From assembly GCF_003402535.2 (NCBI RefSeq), contig NZ_AP025170.1:124001-188000 (forward strand): a stretch of DNA of 64,000 nucleotides, written 5' to 3'. A program made the position numbers and the translations under genes. The notes under the pieces were generated by a model. The model worked only from the letters and a program-made list of their open reading frames with translations, did not search any database and had not been told where the DNA came from. This stretch comes from Cupriavidus sp. P-10. GTDB lineage: Bacteria; Pseudomonadota; Gammaproteobacteria; Burkholderiales; Burkholderiaceae. This document shows, piece after piece, positions 39,738 to 48,877 of the stretch (its first letter is position 1; each line of letters begins with the position of its first letter).

Positions 39738-40697
39738 GTGACTTCCAGTCTTCCTCCTCCGCGCCGTGTCCGCGCTCGCCTGCGCCGCCGCCCGGCCGGG
39801 GACAACTCCGGGCGCACGGTCTGGCTGTTCGACCTCGACAACACGCTGCACGACGCCTCGCACGCGATCTTCCCGGCGATCAACCGGCTGATGACCGCCT
39901 ACGTGGCGCGCGTGCTCGGTTGCGACGATGCCACTGCCAGCCGCGTGCGCGTCGATTACTGGCAGCGCTACGGCGCAACGCTGCTCGGCATGATCCGGCA
40001 CCACGGTGTCGATCCCGCCGACTTCCTGCGCGCCGCGCATGAATTCCCGGCGCTGGCCGAGATGGTGCGCGTGCAGCGCGGGCTGGCGGCGCACCTGCGG
40101 CGCCTGCCGGGGCGCAAGATCCTGGTCACCAACGCGCCGCAGGACTATGCGCGCGCGGTGCTGGACATCGCCGGCATCGGCCACTGCTTCGAGCGCGTGG
40201 TGGCGATCGAGCAGATGTGGGTGCATGGCCACCTGCGCCCCAAGCCGGACCGCCGCATGCTGCGCCGGCTGCTGGTGCAGGCGCGCGTGGCGCCGCATCG
40301 CGCGGTGCTGGTGGAAGATACCGTGTCGCACCTCAAGCGCTATGCCGGCACCGGTATCCGTACTGCCTGGGTGACGGGCTACCTGCGCACGATCGCGCCG
40401 TCGCGCCCGCACGACGTACCTGGCGTGGCCGCTTCGGCGCAAGATGACGGCAGCCGGCGCGATGCGGCGGTACGCTCGACGCTCGAGGCGGAAGAAGACC
40501 GCCGCGCCGGCCATGCCGTGCAGGAGCAATCGGTCACGCTGATTGCCGCGGAAGCACAGGTACCGCAGGCACCGCAGGCGCAGCCCGACAACGTGCCGCG
40601 CGTGCGGGCCCGCGTCCCCAACCGGCCGGCCTATGTGGACATAAAAGTACAATCGATGCATCAACTCCAACGACGAATGCGGAGAAACGGGTCATGA
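39738..40697 (+). CDS. HAD-family pyrimidine 5'-nucleotidase
   Basis: Probable nucleotidase of 319 residues, SDT1-like branch. Motif I FDLDNTLHDASH is near residue 31, motif II VTNAPQDYA, Lys in RPKPDRRML, motif IV VEDTVSHLKRYA. The last 90 residues are low-complexity and charged and extend well past the usual fold. It starts with GTG at 39738, and the stop overlaps the slmA start (ATGA). The argB-nucleotidase-slmA order is, as far as I recall, common in Burkholderiales; the pyrimidine specificity is inferred from the subfamily. Confidence 0.86.
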   Translation: MTSSLPPPRRVRARLRRRPAGDNSGRTVWLFDLDNTLHDASHAIFPAINRLMTAYVARVLGCDDATASRVRVDYWQRYGATLLGMIRHHGVDPADFLRAAHEFPALAEMVRVQRGLAAHLRRLPGRKILVTNAPQDYARAVLDIAGIGHCFERVVAIEQMWVHGHLRPKPDRRMLRRLLVQARVAPHRAVLVEDTVSHLKRYAGTGIRTAWVTGYLRTIAPSRPHDVPGVAASAQDDGSRRDAAVRSTLEAEEDRRAGHAVQEQSVTLIAAEAQVPQAPQAQPDNVPRVRARVPNRPAYVDIKVQSMHQLQRRMRRNGS

Positions 40698-41374
40698 CGC
40701 AAAGCAACGGGGACCAGCCGGAGGCAGTCATTACAGGCGGGGCCGATGAGATGGACACACCCGCGGACACACCCGCCGCGCCTGCCGCGCCGGCGCGCAA
40801 GCGCCCGCGCCCGGGCGAGCGGCGCATCCAGATCCTGCAGACGCTGGCGACCATGCTCGAGCATCCGCGCGGGGAAAAGATCACCACCGCCGCGCTGGCC
40901 GCGCGCCTGAGCGTGTCCGAGGCGGCGCTGTACCGCCACTTCGCCAGCAAGGCGCAGATGTTCGAGGGCCTGATCGGCTTTATCGAGCAGACCGTGTTCG
41001 GCCTGATCAACCAGATCACCGCCAAGGAAGAACACGGCCTGCGCCAGGCGCATGCGATCGTGCGCATGCTGCTGTCGTTCGCCGAGAAGAACCAGGGCAT
41101 GACGCGCGTGCTGACCGGCGAGGCGCTGGTGGGCGAGCATGAGCGGCTGCAGGAACGCATCAACCAGGTGGTGGACCGCATCGAGGCCTCGCTGCGCCAG
41201 TGCCTGAAGGTGGCAGTGACGCAGGCCGAGTTTCCCGCGGACGCCGATATCCCGGCGCGCGCGGCGCTGATCATGGCGACGGTGCAGGGCCAGTGGCACC
41301 GCTATGCCAAGAGCGGTTTCCGCAAGTCGCCGTCGGACCATGCCGAGGCGCATCTGCGCGTGCTGCTGGGCTGA
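40694..41374 (+). CDS. slmA: Nucleoid occlusion factor SlmA (TetR family)
   Basis: DNA-binding division inhibitor that blocks FtsZ assembly over the nucleoid. The 226 residues have an N-terminal Pro/Ala/Thr extension of about 40, then a TetR HTH (RIQILQTLATMLEHP ... ITTAALAARLSVSEAALYRHFASKAQMFEGLI) with the SlmA-specific KAQMFEGLIGFIE and LLSFAEKNQGMTRVLTGEAL. It ends in HAEAHLRVLLG. ATG overlaps the nucleotidase stop. Identification is from the HTH and LTGEAL motifs. Confidence 0.88.
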   Translation: MTQSNGDQPEAVITGGADEMDTPADTPAAPAAPARKRPRPGERRIQILQTLATMLEHPRGEKITTAALAARLSVSEAALYRHFASKAQMFEGLIGFIEQTVFGLINQITAKEEHGLRQAHAIVRMLLSFAEKNQGMTRVLTGEALVGEHERLQERINQVVDRIEASLRQCLKVAVTQAEFPADADIPARAALIMATVQGQWHRYAKSGFRKSPSDHAEAHLRVLLG

Positions 41375-41376
41375 AA

Positions 41377-41405
41377 CCGACACGCCGGGCCGATTGCTCT
41401 ATAAT
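41377..41405 (+). promoter_or_regulatory. Sigma-70 promoter of the metXW leader
   Basis: TATAAT at 41400-41405 matches consensus exactly. CCGACA (41377-41382), 17 bases upstream, is an acceptable -35. The predicted transcription start near 41412 is exactly where the riboswitch begins. Confidence 0.75.
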
Positions 41406-41412
41406 TGCCCGG

Positions 41413-41509
41413 TCGCGCCGATTTGATGACTGGCTTGCGGGCGCGCGGCAGCCACGGGAACACCAAGGGACCAAGGTCCGGGCTGCCACTATAAATGCGG
41501 CTAAAGAGG
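41413..41509 (+). ncRNA. SAM-II-type (SAM-alpha) riboswitch upstream of metX
   Basis: Binds S-adenosylmethionine and should repress metX when SAM is plentiful. The P1 helix is CGCGCC (41414-41419) with GGCGCG (41440-41445). The loop GATTTGATGACTGGCTTGCG matches the SAM-II loop GAUUUAAC...UUGC. The 3' pseudoknot strand TATAAATGCGGCTAAAGAGG (41490-41509) matches UAAAUGUAGCUAAAAAGG of the reference aptamer. Between P1 and this strand sits an extra 43-base insertion folding into its own hairpin (GGCAGCC ... GGCTGCC, with inner GGACC/GGTCC). Recognition is by eye; a covariance search would confirm it. Confidence 0.8.
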
Positions 41510-41583
41510 TTGGGTCGGCGCCCCACGTCACCACGACGATGATCGGCACCGGCACGCGGAATCCCGCAAGGAATCCAGTGAAT

Positions 41584-41632
41584 CCCGACTTGGCTGCGAT
41601 GCTTTACACGCAAATGCCGGTCGGGTTTTTTT
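41584..41632 (+). terminator. Intrinsic terminator between the riboswitch and metX (expression platform)
   Basis: Outer stem CCCGAC (41584-41589)/GTCGGG (41620-41625), inner pairs GGC/GCC and TGCG/CGCA, then seven T residues. GTCGG also occurs at 41514-41518, just behind the aptamer, and could pair with CCGAC instead to form an antiterminator. The arrangement suggests SAM binding frees the terminator and stops transcription before metX. Confidence 0.8.
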
Positions 41633-41660
41633 ATGCCCGTTCGCCGCGGGCCCGGATTCC

Positions 41661-42851
41661 ATGACTGATGTCGCCCTGCCGTCTGCCGCGCCCAGCGCGC
41701 CCAACGCGCTCTCCCTGCCGCCCGATTCGGTCGGCGTGGTCACGCCGCAGCGCATGCACTTTGCCGAGCCGCTGAAGCTGCGCAACGGCACGTCCCTCGC
41801 CGGCTATGACCTGATGGTCGAGACCTACGGCACGCTCAACGCGGCGCGCTCCAACGCGGTGCTGGTGTGTCACGCGCTCAATGCCTCGCACCATGTCGCT
41901 GGCGTCTATGCCGACGACCCGCGCGACGTGGGCTGGTGGGACAACATGGTCGGCCCCGGCAAGGCGCTCGATACCAATCGCTTCTTCGTCATCGGCGTGA
42001 ACAACCTGGGTTCGTGTTTTGGCTCGACCGGGCCGATGAGCGTGAATCCGGCGACGGGCCAGCCTTATGGCGCGACGTTCCCGGTGGTGACGGTAGAGGA
42101 CTGGGTCAACGCGCAGGCGCGCGTGGCCGACGTGTTCGGCATCACGCAGTTCGCCGCGGTGATGGGCGGCAGCCTCGGCGGCATGCAGGCGCTGGCCTGG
42201 AGCCTGATGTACCCGGACCGGCTGCGCCACTGCATCGTGGTTGCGTCCACGCCCAAGCTGTCGGCGCAGAACATCGCCTTCAACGAAGTGGCGCGCAGTT
42301 CGATCCTGTCGGATCCCGACTTCCACGGCGGCAACTACTACGCGCATGGGGTCAAGCCCAAGCGCGGCCTGCGGGTGGCGCGCATGATCGGCCATATCAC
42401 CTACCTGTCTGACGAGGACATGGCGGAGAAATTTGGCCGCGAACTGAAGGCGGAGGACATCCGCTTCTCGTTCGATGTCGAGTTCCAGGTGGAGAGCTAC
42501 CTGCGCTACCAGGGAGACAAGTTCGCCGAGTACTTCGACGCCAACACCTACCTGCTGATCACGCGCGCGCTGGACTACTTCGACCCGGCGCTGGCCTTCG
42601 GCGGCGACCTGACCCGCGCGATCGCGCAGACGCAGGCGAGCTTCCTGGTGGCGAGCTTCAGCACCGACTGGCGCTTCGCGCCCAGCCGCAGCCGCGAGCT
42701 GGTCAAGGCGCTGCTGGACAACAAGCGCCCGGTTTCGTACGCCGAGATCGACGCGCCGCACGGCCACGATGCCTTCCTGCTCGACGACCCGCGCTACCAC
42801 AACCTGATGCGCGCCTACTACGACCGCATCGCAGAGGAGATCGGTGCATGA
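41661..42851 (+). CDS. metX: Homoserine O-acyltransferase MetX
   Basis: Alpha/beta-hydrolase enzyme of 396 residues that acylates homoserine with acetyl- or succinyl-CoA, committing carbon to methionine. Visible features are [24 protein letters not shown] (oxyanion), the nucleophile [10 protein letters not shown], and the late catalytic Asp and His ([11 protein letters not shown]). Start ATG at 41661. Pairing with MetW downstream (ATGA overlap) is typical of proteobacterial MetX proteins that depend on MetW; whether it uses acetyl- or succinyl-CoA cannot be told from sequence. The upstream region carries a SAM-II leader. Confidence 0.94.
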   Translation: MTDVALPSAAPSAPNALSLPPDSVGVVTPQRMHFAEPLKLRNGTSLAGYDLMVETYGTLNAARSNAVLVCHALNASHHVAGVYADDPRDVGWWDNMVGPGKALDTNRFFVIGVNNLGSCFGSTGPMSVNPATGQPYGATFPVVTVEDWVNAQARVADVFGITQFAAVMGGSLGGMQALAWSLMYPDRLRHCIVVASTPKLSAQNIAFNEVARSSILSDPDFHGGNYYAHGVKPKRGLRVARMIGHITYLSDEDMAEKFGRELKAEDIRFSFDVEFQVESYLRYQGDKFAEYFDANTYLLITRALDYFDPALAFGGDLTRAIAQTQASFLVASFSTDWRFAPSRSRELVKALLDNKRPVSYAEIDAPHGHDAFLLDDPRYHNLMRAYYDRIAEEIGA

Positions 42852-43459
42852 ACGCCCTGGCCAATCCCAATATCCTGGCGCTGCGCCCCGACTTCCGCGC
42901 GATCGCGCGCTGGATCGAACCCAACTCCACCGTGCTTGACCTGGGCTGCGGCGACGGCAGCCTGCTGCGCGTGCTGCAGGACGAGCTCGACGTGCAGGCC
43001 TACGGCATCGAGATCCGCGACGAAGGCGTGCTGGCGTGCGCGCAGAAGGGCGTGCATGTCATCCAGCAGAACCTGGAAGGCGGACTGGCGCTGTTCGAGG
43101 ACAAGAGCTTCGATACGGTGATCCTGTCGCAGACGCTGCAGACCATCCACAACACCGCGCAGGTGCTGCGCGACACGCTGCGGGTGGGGCGCGAGTGCAT
43201 CGTGTCGTTCCCGAACTTCGGCTACTGGCCGCACCGGCTGTCGGTGTTCCGCGGGCGCATGCCGGTGTCGGAGTCGCTGCCGTACCAGTGGTACAACACG
43301 CCCAACGTGCGCGTGCTGACCATCAGCGACTTCGAGGAACTGGCGCCCACGGTCGGCTTGCGCGTCATCGACCGCGTGGTGATGCACGAGGGCATTACCG
43401 TGAACTGGGGCGTCAACTGGCGCGGCAGCCTGGCGGTGTACCGGGTCTGCGCGGCCTGA
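42848..43459 (+). CDS. metW: Methionine biosynthesis protein MetW
   Basis: Methyltransferase-fold partner of MetX, 203 residues. SAM-binding-like motif [14 protein letters not shown] lies near residue 31, with [12 protein letters not shown] and [10 protein letters not shown] of the MetW family. Required for MetX activity in several proteobacteria. The ATG overlaps the metX stop, and both are under the SAM-II leader. Confidence 0.94.
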   Translation: MNALANPNILALRPDFRAIARWIEPNSTVLDLGCGDGSLLRVLQDELDVQAYGIEIRDEGVLACAQKGVHVIQQNLEGGLALFEDKSFDTVILSQTLQTIHNTAQVLRDTLRVGRECIVSFPNFGYWPHRLSVFRGRMPVSESLPYQWYNTPNVRVLTISDFEELAPTVGLRVIDRVVMHEGITVNWGVNWRGSLAVYRVCAA

Positions 43460-43492
43460 CCTCGCACGGCGGGCGGCGCCTGGCCGCCTGCC

Positions 43493-43921
43493 TTATTGCG
43501 GCAGCGCGCCGGCCTCATACTGCGCCGCATACTCCTCCGACGGCGGGATCGGCTTGATCACGTCGATCAGCACGCCGTTGGGATCGGCGGTGATGAAATG
43601 CCGCTGGCCGAAGGCCTCGTCGCGCAGCGGCAGCAGGATCGGCAGCCCCGCCGCCTGCAAGCGGTCATGGACCGCATCCGGGTCTTCCACTTCAAAGTTC
43701 AGCAGCAACCCCTGGGCGCGCTGGCCGCGTGCCGGCGCGGGGATGGTTTCGTGGCTGCTGTCCAGCACGGCGAGATTGACCGATGGATCCCCGGCCAGTT
43801 GCAGGTGCACATACCAGTCGCTGGTGAACAGCGGCACGAAGCCGAGGTGGCGCTGGTAGAACGCGGCGGTGCCGGCGACATCGCCGGTCATGATGACGGG
43901 GTAGCAGCTGGTGACTTTCAC
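43493..43921 (-). CDS. VOC-family (glyoxalase/bleomycin-resistance fold) protein
   Basis: Protein of 142 residues of the vicinal-oxygen-chelate fold. It shows [15 protein letters not shown] near the end (metal Glu/Asp position) and a first half with [29 protein letters not shown] at 43921 is preferred because AAAAAGGAG lies seven bases upstream. It is divergent from a TetR gene, with two operators between them, so this is the likely TetR target. Possible roles are glutathione- or metal-dependent detoxification; substrate unknown. Confidence 0.82.
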   Translation of the reverse strand: MKVTSCYPVIMTGDVAGTAAFYQRHLGFVPLFTSDWYVHLQLAGDPSVNLAVLDSSHETIPAPARGQRAQGLLLNFEVEDPDAVHDRLQAAGLPILLPLRDEAFGQRHFITADPNGVLIDVIKPIPPSEEYAAQYEAGALPQ

Positions 43922-43940
43922 GGGCGGGCTCCTTTTTTCT

Positions 43941-43994
43941 GCATACATACAGCTTGTATGTAAATTGATATTAAGATACAGGCTGCATGTATGC
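43941..43994. promoter_or_regulatory. Twin inverted TetR operators between the VOC gene and tetR
   Basis: Two 20-bp copies in opposite orientation, 43941-43960 and 43975-43994, identical at 17 of 20 positions with 14 bases between them. Each contains CATAC-N5-GTATG-like half sites. The right copy overlaps the alternative tetR start codon and ends just before its AAGGAG ribosome binding site. It should control both divergent genes. Confidence 0.75.
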
Positions 43995-44008
43995 AAGGAG
44001 AAAACCGC

Positions 44009-44587
44009 GTGGCCCGATCCAACCGCGAACGTACCGAGGCTACCCGGCAGGCGTTGCTCGACGCGGCTCGCACGCTGTTTGTCGAACGCGGCTACGGCGA
44101 AACCTCGACCCCCGACGTCTGCGCCGCGGCCGGCATCACGCGCGGGGCGCTGTACCACCACTTCGCCGACAAGCGAGACCTGTTCCGCCACGTGATGGCT
44201 GACGAAGCCGCGGCGGTCGCCGCCGATATCGAGGCCGCCGCGCCCGCCGGCCTGGATCCGGCCGAAGCGCTGATGGCCGGCGCGCAGGCCTATCTGGACG
44301 CGATGACAGTGCCCGGCCGCACCCGGCTGCTGCTGGTCGAGGGGCCCGCCGCGCTGGGCCTGCGCGAAACGCTGGCGCTGGACGAAGCCAACGCCGCGCG
44401 CACGCTGCGTGAAGGGCTCGATGCCGCCGGGGTGGGCGGGCAGGGCGAGGTGGCGCTGCGCGCGCTGGCGCCGCTGCTGTCCGCGGCCTTTGATCGTGCC
44501 GCGCTGGAGATCGAGGCCGGCGCCGATGCCGCGCGGGTGCGCGAAGCCATGCTGTGGCTGCTGCGGCGGGCGCTGGGCAAGGATTAG
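44009..44587 (+). CDS. TetR-family transcriptional regulator
   Basis: Repressor of 192 residues. The HTH is [20 protein letters not shown]...[31 protein letters not shown] (canonical). The C-terminal ligand domain is alanine rich. GTG at 44009 follows AAGGAG by 9 bases; ATG at 43991 (MQGENRV...) is inside the right operator and is the alternative. It is divergent from the VOC gene, and it ends at the base next to the convergent LysR gene (zero gap). Confidence 0.88.
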   Translation: MARSNRERTEATRQALLDAARTLFVERGYGETSTPDVCAAAGITRGALYHHFADKRDLFRHVMADEAAAVAADIEAAAPAGLDPAEALMAGAQAYLDAMTVPGRTRLLLVEGPAALGLRETLALDEANAARTLREGLDAAGVGGQGEVALRALAPLLSAAFDRAALEIEAGADAARVREAMLWLLRRALGKD

Positions 44588-45502
44588 TCAGGCAGGAAGC
44601 TCGCTGGCGGTGGCGGCCAGGTGGTCGACAAAGGCGCGCACCTTCGGCGGCACGTGGCGCGTCGGCGTATACACCGCGTAAGCTGTGCCGATATAGGGCT
44701 CCAGGATGTCCCACTCCGGCAGCACCGTAACGACGCGGCCCTCGTCCAGGGCGCTGCCGAGCGAGAAGTCCGGCACCAGCCCGATGCCCGCGTCGCCTTC
44801 CACCATTGTCATGATCGCCAGGCTGTTGTTCAGCGTCAGCCGTGGCGGGATACGTACCACCACGGTCTCGCCGCTGGCATGGTGGCGCAGCGTCCAGCGC
44901 TCGCCAAAATTGCCATAGCCCAGGTACAGGCAGCGCGCCGCCGGCAGTTCGGCCGGCGCAGCGGGCGTGCCGCGCTGCGCCAGGTAGCGCGGCGAGGCCA
45001 CCAGCCGGTAGCGCACCTCGCGCAGCGGCCGCGCCGCCAGGCCGGGCGCCAGCTCGCGCGCGATGCGCACGGCCACGTCCAGGCCTTCCTCGACCAGGTC
45101 GACCATGCGGTCGATCAGGGTCAACTGCAGGTCCAGTCCCGGGTATTTCTGCAACAGGGCGGGCAGGCGCGGCGCCAGCCAGGCCTGCCCGAACGAGACC
45201 GGCGCGCTGACGCGCAATACGCCGTGGGGCGTGCCGCCATGTTCGCCTGCCAGCGCGGTGACCTCGCGCGCGGCGGCGGTCATGCGTGCGCAGGCGGCGT
45301 AGACCGACTGGCCCAGCTCGGTCAGCGCAAAGGCGCGCGTGGTCCGCTGCAGCAGGCTGGCGCCGAGCGTCGCTTCCAGCCGAGACACGTGCCGGCTGAC
45401 GCCCGACGGCGTCATGCCGAGATCCTGCGCCGCCGCGGAGAAGCTGCCGCATTCGACCACGCGGGCGAAGACGGCCATCGCGTTGAGTGGTGTATCCGAC
45501 AT
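44588..45502 (-). CDS. LysR-type transcriptional regulator
   Basis: Regulator of 304 residues starting MSDTPLNAMAVFARVVECGSFSAAAQDLGMTPSGVSRHVSRLE, a typical LysR HTH of the CrgA-like type (AVFARVVECGSFSAAA). Ribosome binding site GGGAGACGCCGC supports the start at 45502. Effector domain with VLRVSAPVSFGQAWLAPRL. It is divergent from an EamA exporter, its probable target. Confidence 0.9.
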   Translation of the reverse strand: MSDTPLNAMAVFARVVECGSFSAAAQDLGMTPSGVSRHVSRLEATLGASLLQRTTRAFALTELGQSVYAACARMTAAAREVTALAGEHGGTPHGVLRVSAPVSFGQAWLAPRLPALLQKYPGLDLQLTLIDRMVDLVEEGLDVAVRIARELAPGLAARPLREVRYRLVASPRYLAQRGTPAAPAELPAARCLYLGYGNFGERWTLRHHASGETVVVRIPPRLTLNNSLAIMTMVEGDAGIGLVPDFSLGSALDEGRVVTVLPEWDILEPYIGTAYAVYTPTRHVPPKVRAFVDHLAATASELPA

Positions 45503-45613
45503 GCGGCGTCTCCCATCTTTGATCACAGCTCAAATACTAATTGAGCTTCAGCGGGATTGTTGAGCGGATGGCACGGTGGAACAATGCCGCCATTGCATCC
45601 CCCGGAGCGCTCC

Positions 45614-46501
45614 ATGCCTTCACCCCAATCCCTGCCCGGCGGTGCCTGGCGCATGGTCGCGGCCATGGTGTTGTCAGGCACCATCGGCTGGTTTGTCGTC
45701 ACCAGCGGGCAGCCGCCGCTGGACGTGGTGTTCTTCCGCTGCATCTTCGGCGGCGCCGCGCTGCTGGGCACGCTGACGCTGCAGCGCGGCTGGGTGCGCA
45801 TGAGCCGCGCGCAGCTGGGCTGGCTGGCGCTGGGCGGCGTCACGCTGGTGCTCAACTGGCTGGCACTCTTCTCGGCATACGCCCATAGCGGCATCGCGAT
45901 TGCGACCGTGGTCTACCACACGCAGCCGTTCTTCCTGCTGCTGCTGACCTCGGCGATGCAGCGCGAGCCGTTCCCGTTCGCCAGGCTGCCGTGGCTGGTA
46001 CTGGCCTTTGCGGGCGTGATGCTGATCACCGGGCTCGAGCACGGCACCACCGGCACGGCGATGCTGGCCGGGATCGGCCTGGCGCTGATGGGGGCCTTGC
46101 TGTATGCGGTGACCACCATGGCTACGCGCCGGCTGCAGGCGATCCCGCCCGGGCAGATCGCGGGCCTGCAGATGGTGCTGGGCGTGCTGATGCTGGCGCC
46201 GCTGGCGCATCCCGCGATCGGCACCTATGGCACCGGCACCTGGGCCGCGCTGCTGGCCCTGGGACTGGTCCACACCGGCATCATGTACACCTTGCTGTAC
46301 GGCGCTTTCCAGCGGCTGAGCGTGGTGTCGATCGCCACGCTGTCGTTCGTCTATCCGCTGGTGGCGATCGTCATCGACGTGATGGTGTTCGGCGTCGTGC
46401 TCGGGCCGCTGCAGGTCGCGGGCATGCTGCTGGTGCTGCTGGGCGTGGTGGCCAACCAGCTCGGCTGGAGCCTGCCGTGGCGGCGCCGGGCACAAGGCTG
46501 A
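45614..46501 (+). CDS. EamA-family (DMT) inner-membrane exporter
   Basis: About 295 residues with ten hydrophobic segments in two EamA repeats (MVLSGTIGWFVVTSGQPPLDVVFFRCIFGG ... and LALGLVHTGIMYTLLYGAFQRLSVV). Ribosome binding site CCCGGAGCGCTCC precedes ATG 45614. It is divergent from a LysR gene; the substrate is unknown but EamA members export amino acids or metabolites. Confidence 0.88.
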   Translation: MPSPQSLPGGAWRMVAAMVLSGTIGWFVVTSGQPPLDVVFFRCIFGGAALLGTLTLQRGWVRMSRAQLGWLALGGVTLVLNWLALFSAYAHSGIAIATVVYHTQPFFLLLLTSAMQREPFPFARLPWLVLAFAGVMLITGLEHGTTGTAMLAGIGLALMGALLYAVTTMATRRLQAIPPGQIAGLQMVLGVLMLAPLAHPAIGTYGTGTWAALLALGLVHTGIMYTLLYGAFQRLSVVSIATLSFVYPLVAIVIDVMVFGVVLGPLQVAGMLLVLLGVVANQLGWSLPWRRRAQG

Positions 46502-46602
46502 TGCGACGCCGGGGCCGCTTGCACGCAGCGCCGGTTGACCGAACTCCTGACTACGGTTAGTGTAGGCAGCTATCGAACGACCGTTCTATTTGCGCCCTCG
46601 CC

Positions 46603-47451
46603 ATGACTGCTTCCGCCGCTTCCCTGTCCGCCACCGCTCCCGTCGCGCTGCATGCGTTCGACGAGGCCATCGCCCTGGAGGCCGCTGGCGAGAACCGTTT
46701 CCTGGGCCGCACCACGCCGGCCTACTGGAACATGATCGGCCCGTTCGGCGGCATCACCGCCGCCACGCTGCTGCAGGCGGCGCTGCTGCACCCGCAGCGG
46801 CTGGGCGACCCGATCGCGCTGTCGGTCAACTTTGCCGGCCCGATCGCCGAAGGCCCGTTCGAGATCGAGGCACAGCCGGTGCGGACCAACCGCTCGACCC
46901 AGCACTGGAACCTGACGCTGCGCCAGGGCGATTCCGTGGCCACCACCGCCACCGCGGTGTTCGCGGTGCGCCGAGAGACCTGGGCCTGCGGCGAGGCGGT
47001 GATGCCCGAGGTGCCGGCTGCCGAGTCGCTGCCGGCCATGGGCGGCTTCGCGCCGGTGCGCTGGCTCAAGTCCTATGACATGCGCCCGGTGCGCGGCGCC
47101 AAGCCGACCGCCGAGGCCGGCACCGAGCACTCCGACAGCCTGACCCAGTTCTGGCTGCGCGATGCGCCGGCGCGCACGCCGGACTTTGCCGCGTTGGCGT
47201 CATGGGCGGACAGCTTCTATCCGCGCATCTTCCTCAAGCGCGCGGGCTTCGTGCCGGCCGGCACGGTGTCGATGACCACGTATTTCCACGCCGATGCGCC
47301 CACGCTGGCGGCGCTGGGCGACAGCCACGTGCTGGCGAGCGCGCAGGCGCAGGTGTTCCAGCAGGGGTACTTCGACCAGCGCGCGCAACTGTGGAGCCCG
47401 GCTGGCCAGTTGCTGGCCAGCTCGCACCAGATCGTCTACTACAAGGAATAA
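46603..47451 (+). CDS. Acyl-CoA thioesterase, double-hotdog (TesB-like) family
   Basis: A 282-residue thioesterase with two hotdog halves: NMIGPFGGITAATLLQAALLHPQRLGDPIALSVNFAGPI and the C-terminal SWADSFYPRIFLKR ... PAGTVSMTTYFHADAP. This layout is that of the TesB-like thioesterase family. ATG at 46603. Substrate chain length not predictable. Convergent with the AmpG-like permease. Confidence 0.85.
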   Translation: MTASAASLSATAPVALHAFDEAIALEAAGENRFLGRTTPAYWNMIGPFGGITAATLLQAALLHPQRLGDPIALSVNFAGPIAEGPFEIEAQPVRTNRSTQHWNLTLRQGDSVATTATAVFAVRRETWACGEAVMPEVPAAESLPAMGGFAPVRWLKSYDMRPVRGAKPTAEAGTEHSDSLTQFWLRDAPARTPDFAALASWADSFYPRIFLKRAGFVPAGTVSMTTYFHADAPTLAALGDSHVLASAQAQVFQQGYFDQRAQLWSPAGQLLASSHQIVYYKE

Positions 47452-47463
47452 GAAGGGGCGGGC

Positions 47464-48723
47464 TCAGGCGATCGCTTCGCGCGCCTGGGCCTCGTAGCGG
47501 TGCACGGTATTGCGCATGGCCCAGAGCAGCATCACGCCGGGCAGCGCCACCACCACGGTGCCAAGGTAGAACGGCGCCCAGCCCCAGGCCTCGACCATAT
47601 AGCCCGAGGTCGGCCCCACATAGACCCGGCCCACCGACGCCAGCGCCGACAGCAGCGCGTACTGCGTGGCCGAGAACGAGCGGTTGCACAGCGTCATCAG
47701 CAGCGCCACGAAGGCCGCGGTGCCCATGCCGCCGCACAGGTTTTCCACCGCGATGGTCGCGCCCATGGTCCACAGGTGCGGCGGCGTCACGGCGAGGATC
47801 CAGTAGCCCAGGTTCGATACCGCCTGCAGCACGCCGAATACCATCAGCGAACGGTACAGCCCCAGCCGCACCATCAGCGTGCCGCCGAACAGCGCGCCGA
47901 TGATGGTCGCTGCCAGCCCCAGCGTCTTGTTCACGATGCCCACCTCGCCCGCCGAGAAACCCACGCCGCGGATCAGGAAGGTGGTCGACAGGCTGCCGGC
48001 AAAGGCGTCGCCCAGCTTGTACAGCACGATCAGCAGCAGCAGCCACCACGCGCCTGGCCGCGCGAAGAAATCGCGCAGCGGGCCGAGCACCGCCTCCTCC
48101 AGCGAGCGTGGCGCGCGCGAGGGCACGTCGGGCTCGGGCGCCCACAGCAGCGTGAGGATGCCCACGGCCATCAGCGCCGCCATCAGCAGGTAAGTCTGCT
48201 GCCAGCCCAGCACGCGGTCAGCCAGCCACAGCGCCAGGCCGCCGGAGACCAGCATCGCCAGCCGGTAGCCCAGCACCTTGACCGCCGCGCCGGCGCCGCG
48301 CTCGGCCGGGCGCAGCACGTCGGTGCTGTAGGCGTCGAAGACAATGTCCTGCGAGGCCGACAGGAAGGCCACCAGCGTGGCCAGTGCCGCCAGCGTCCAC
48401 AACGCCTCGCGCGGGGGGCAGAATGCCATCGCGGCGATGCCCGCCACCAGCCCCAGCTGCGTCACCAGCAGCCAGCCGCGGCGCCGGCCCAGCAGCGGCG
48501 GCGTGTAGCGGTCCATCAGCGGCGCCCACAGGAACTTGAAGATATAGGCCTGGCCTACCAGCGAGAAAAAGCCGATGGTCTTGATATCCAGGCCCTCGAC
48601 CGTCATCCAGGCCTGCAGCGTGCCGGAGGTCAGCGCCAGCGGCAGCCCGGAAGCGAAGCCCAGGGTCAGCATGGCGCCGATGCGGCGGTTGCGGAAGATG
48701 TCGAGGTAGGCCTGGAAAGTCAT
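47464..48723 (-). CDS. ampG: MFS permease of the AmpG type
   Basis: Major-facilitator protein of 419 residues with about 12 hydrophobic helices. The N-terminus MTFQAYLDIFRNRRIGAMLTLGFASGLPLALTSGTLQAWM and the LLGRRRGWLLVTQLG loop match AmpG, which imports anhydromuropeptides for recycling. The start at 48723 (MTFQAYL) is chosen by homology. E. coli AmpG is longer (491 residues), so the shorter form lacks C-terminal helices and some caution is due. Confidence 0.8.
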   Translation of the reverse strand: MTFQAYLDIFRNRRIGAMLTLGFASGLPLALTSGTLQAWMTVEGLDIKTIGFFSLVGQAYIFKFLWAPLMDRYTPPLLGRRRGWLLVTQLGLVAGIAAMAFCPPREALWTLAALATLVAFLSASQDIVFDAYSTDVLRPAERGAGAAVKVLGYRLAMLVSGGLALWLADRVLGWQQTYLLMAALMAVGILTLLWAPEPDVPSRAPRSLEEAVLGPLRDFFARPGAWWLLLLIVLYKLGDAFAGSLSTTFLIRGVGFSAGEVGIVNKTLGLAATIIGALFGGTLMVRLGLYRSLMVFGVLQAVSNLGYWILAVTPPHLWTMGATIAVENLCGGMGTAAFVALLMTLCNRSFSATQYALLSALASVGRVYVGPTSGYMVEAWGWAPFYLGTVVVALPGVMLLWAMRNTVHRYEAQAREAIA

Positions 48724-48877
48724 GGATGCGCGGGGGGTGGAGCGCCGCGCGGCTGCGCGGGCGCCGTGTATTATTGCATCACCTGTTTGCCGCCCCGCCA
48801 CTTGCGCTGCGGCGGCGTTGCCGCGGATCGCTCCGGTCCGCCGCTACGATCCCTCCACTGCGCCCGAGGAACCGCAA

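Noticed and set aside
41413..41509. SAM-I or SAH riboswitch for the metX leader
   Set aside because: SAM-I needs a four-way junction with conserved GGAGGGA-type elements that are absent. SAH aptamers are found upstream of ahcY and do not share the TAAAT-N3-GCTAAAG strand seen here.
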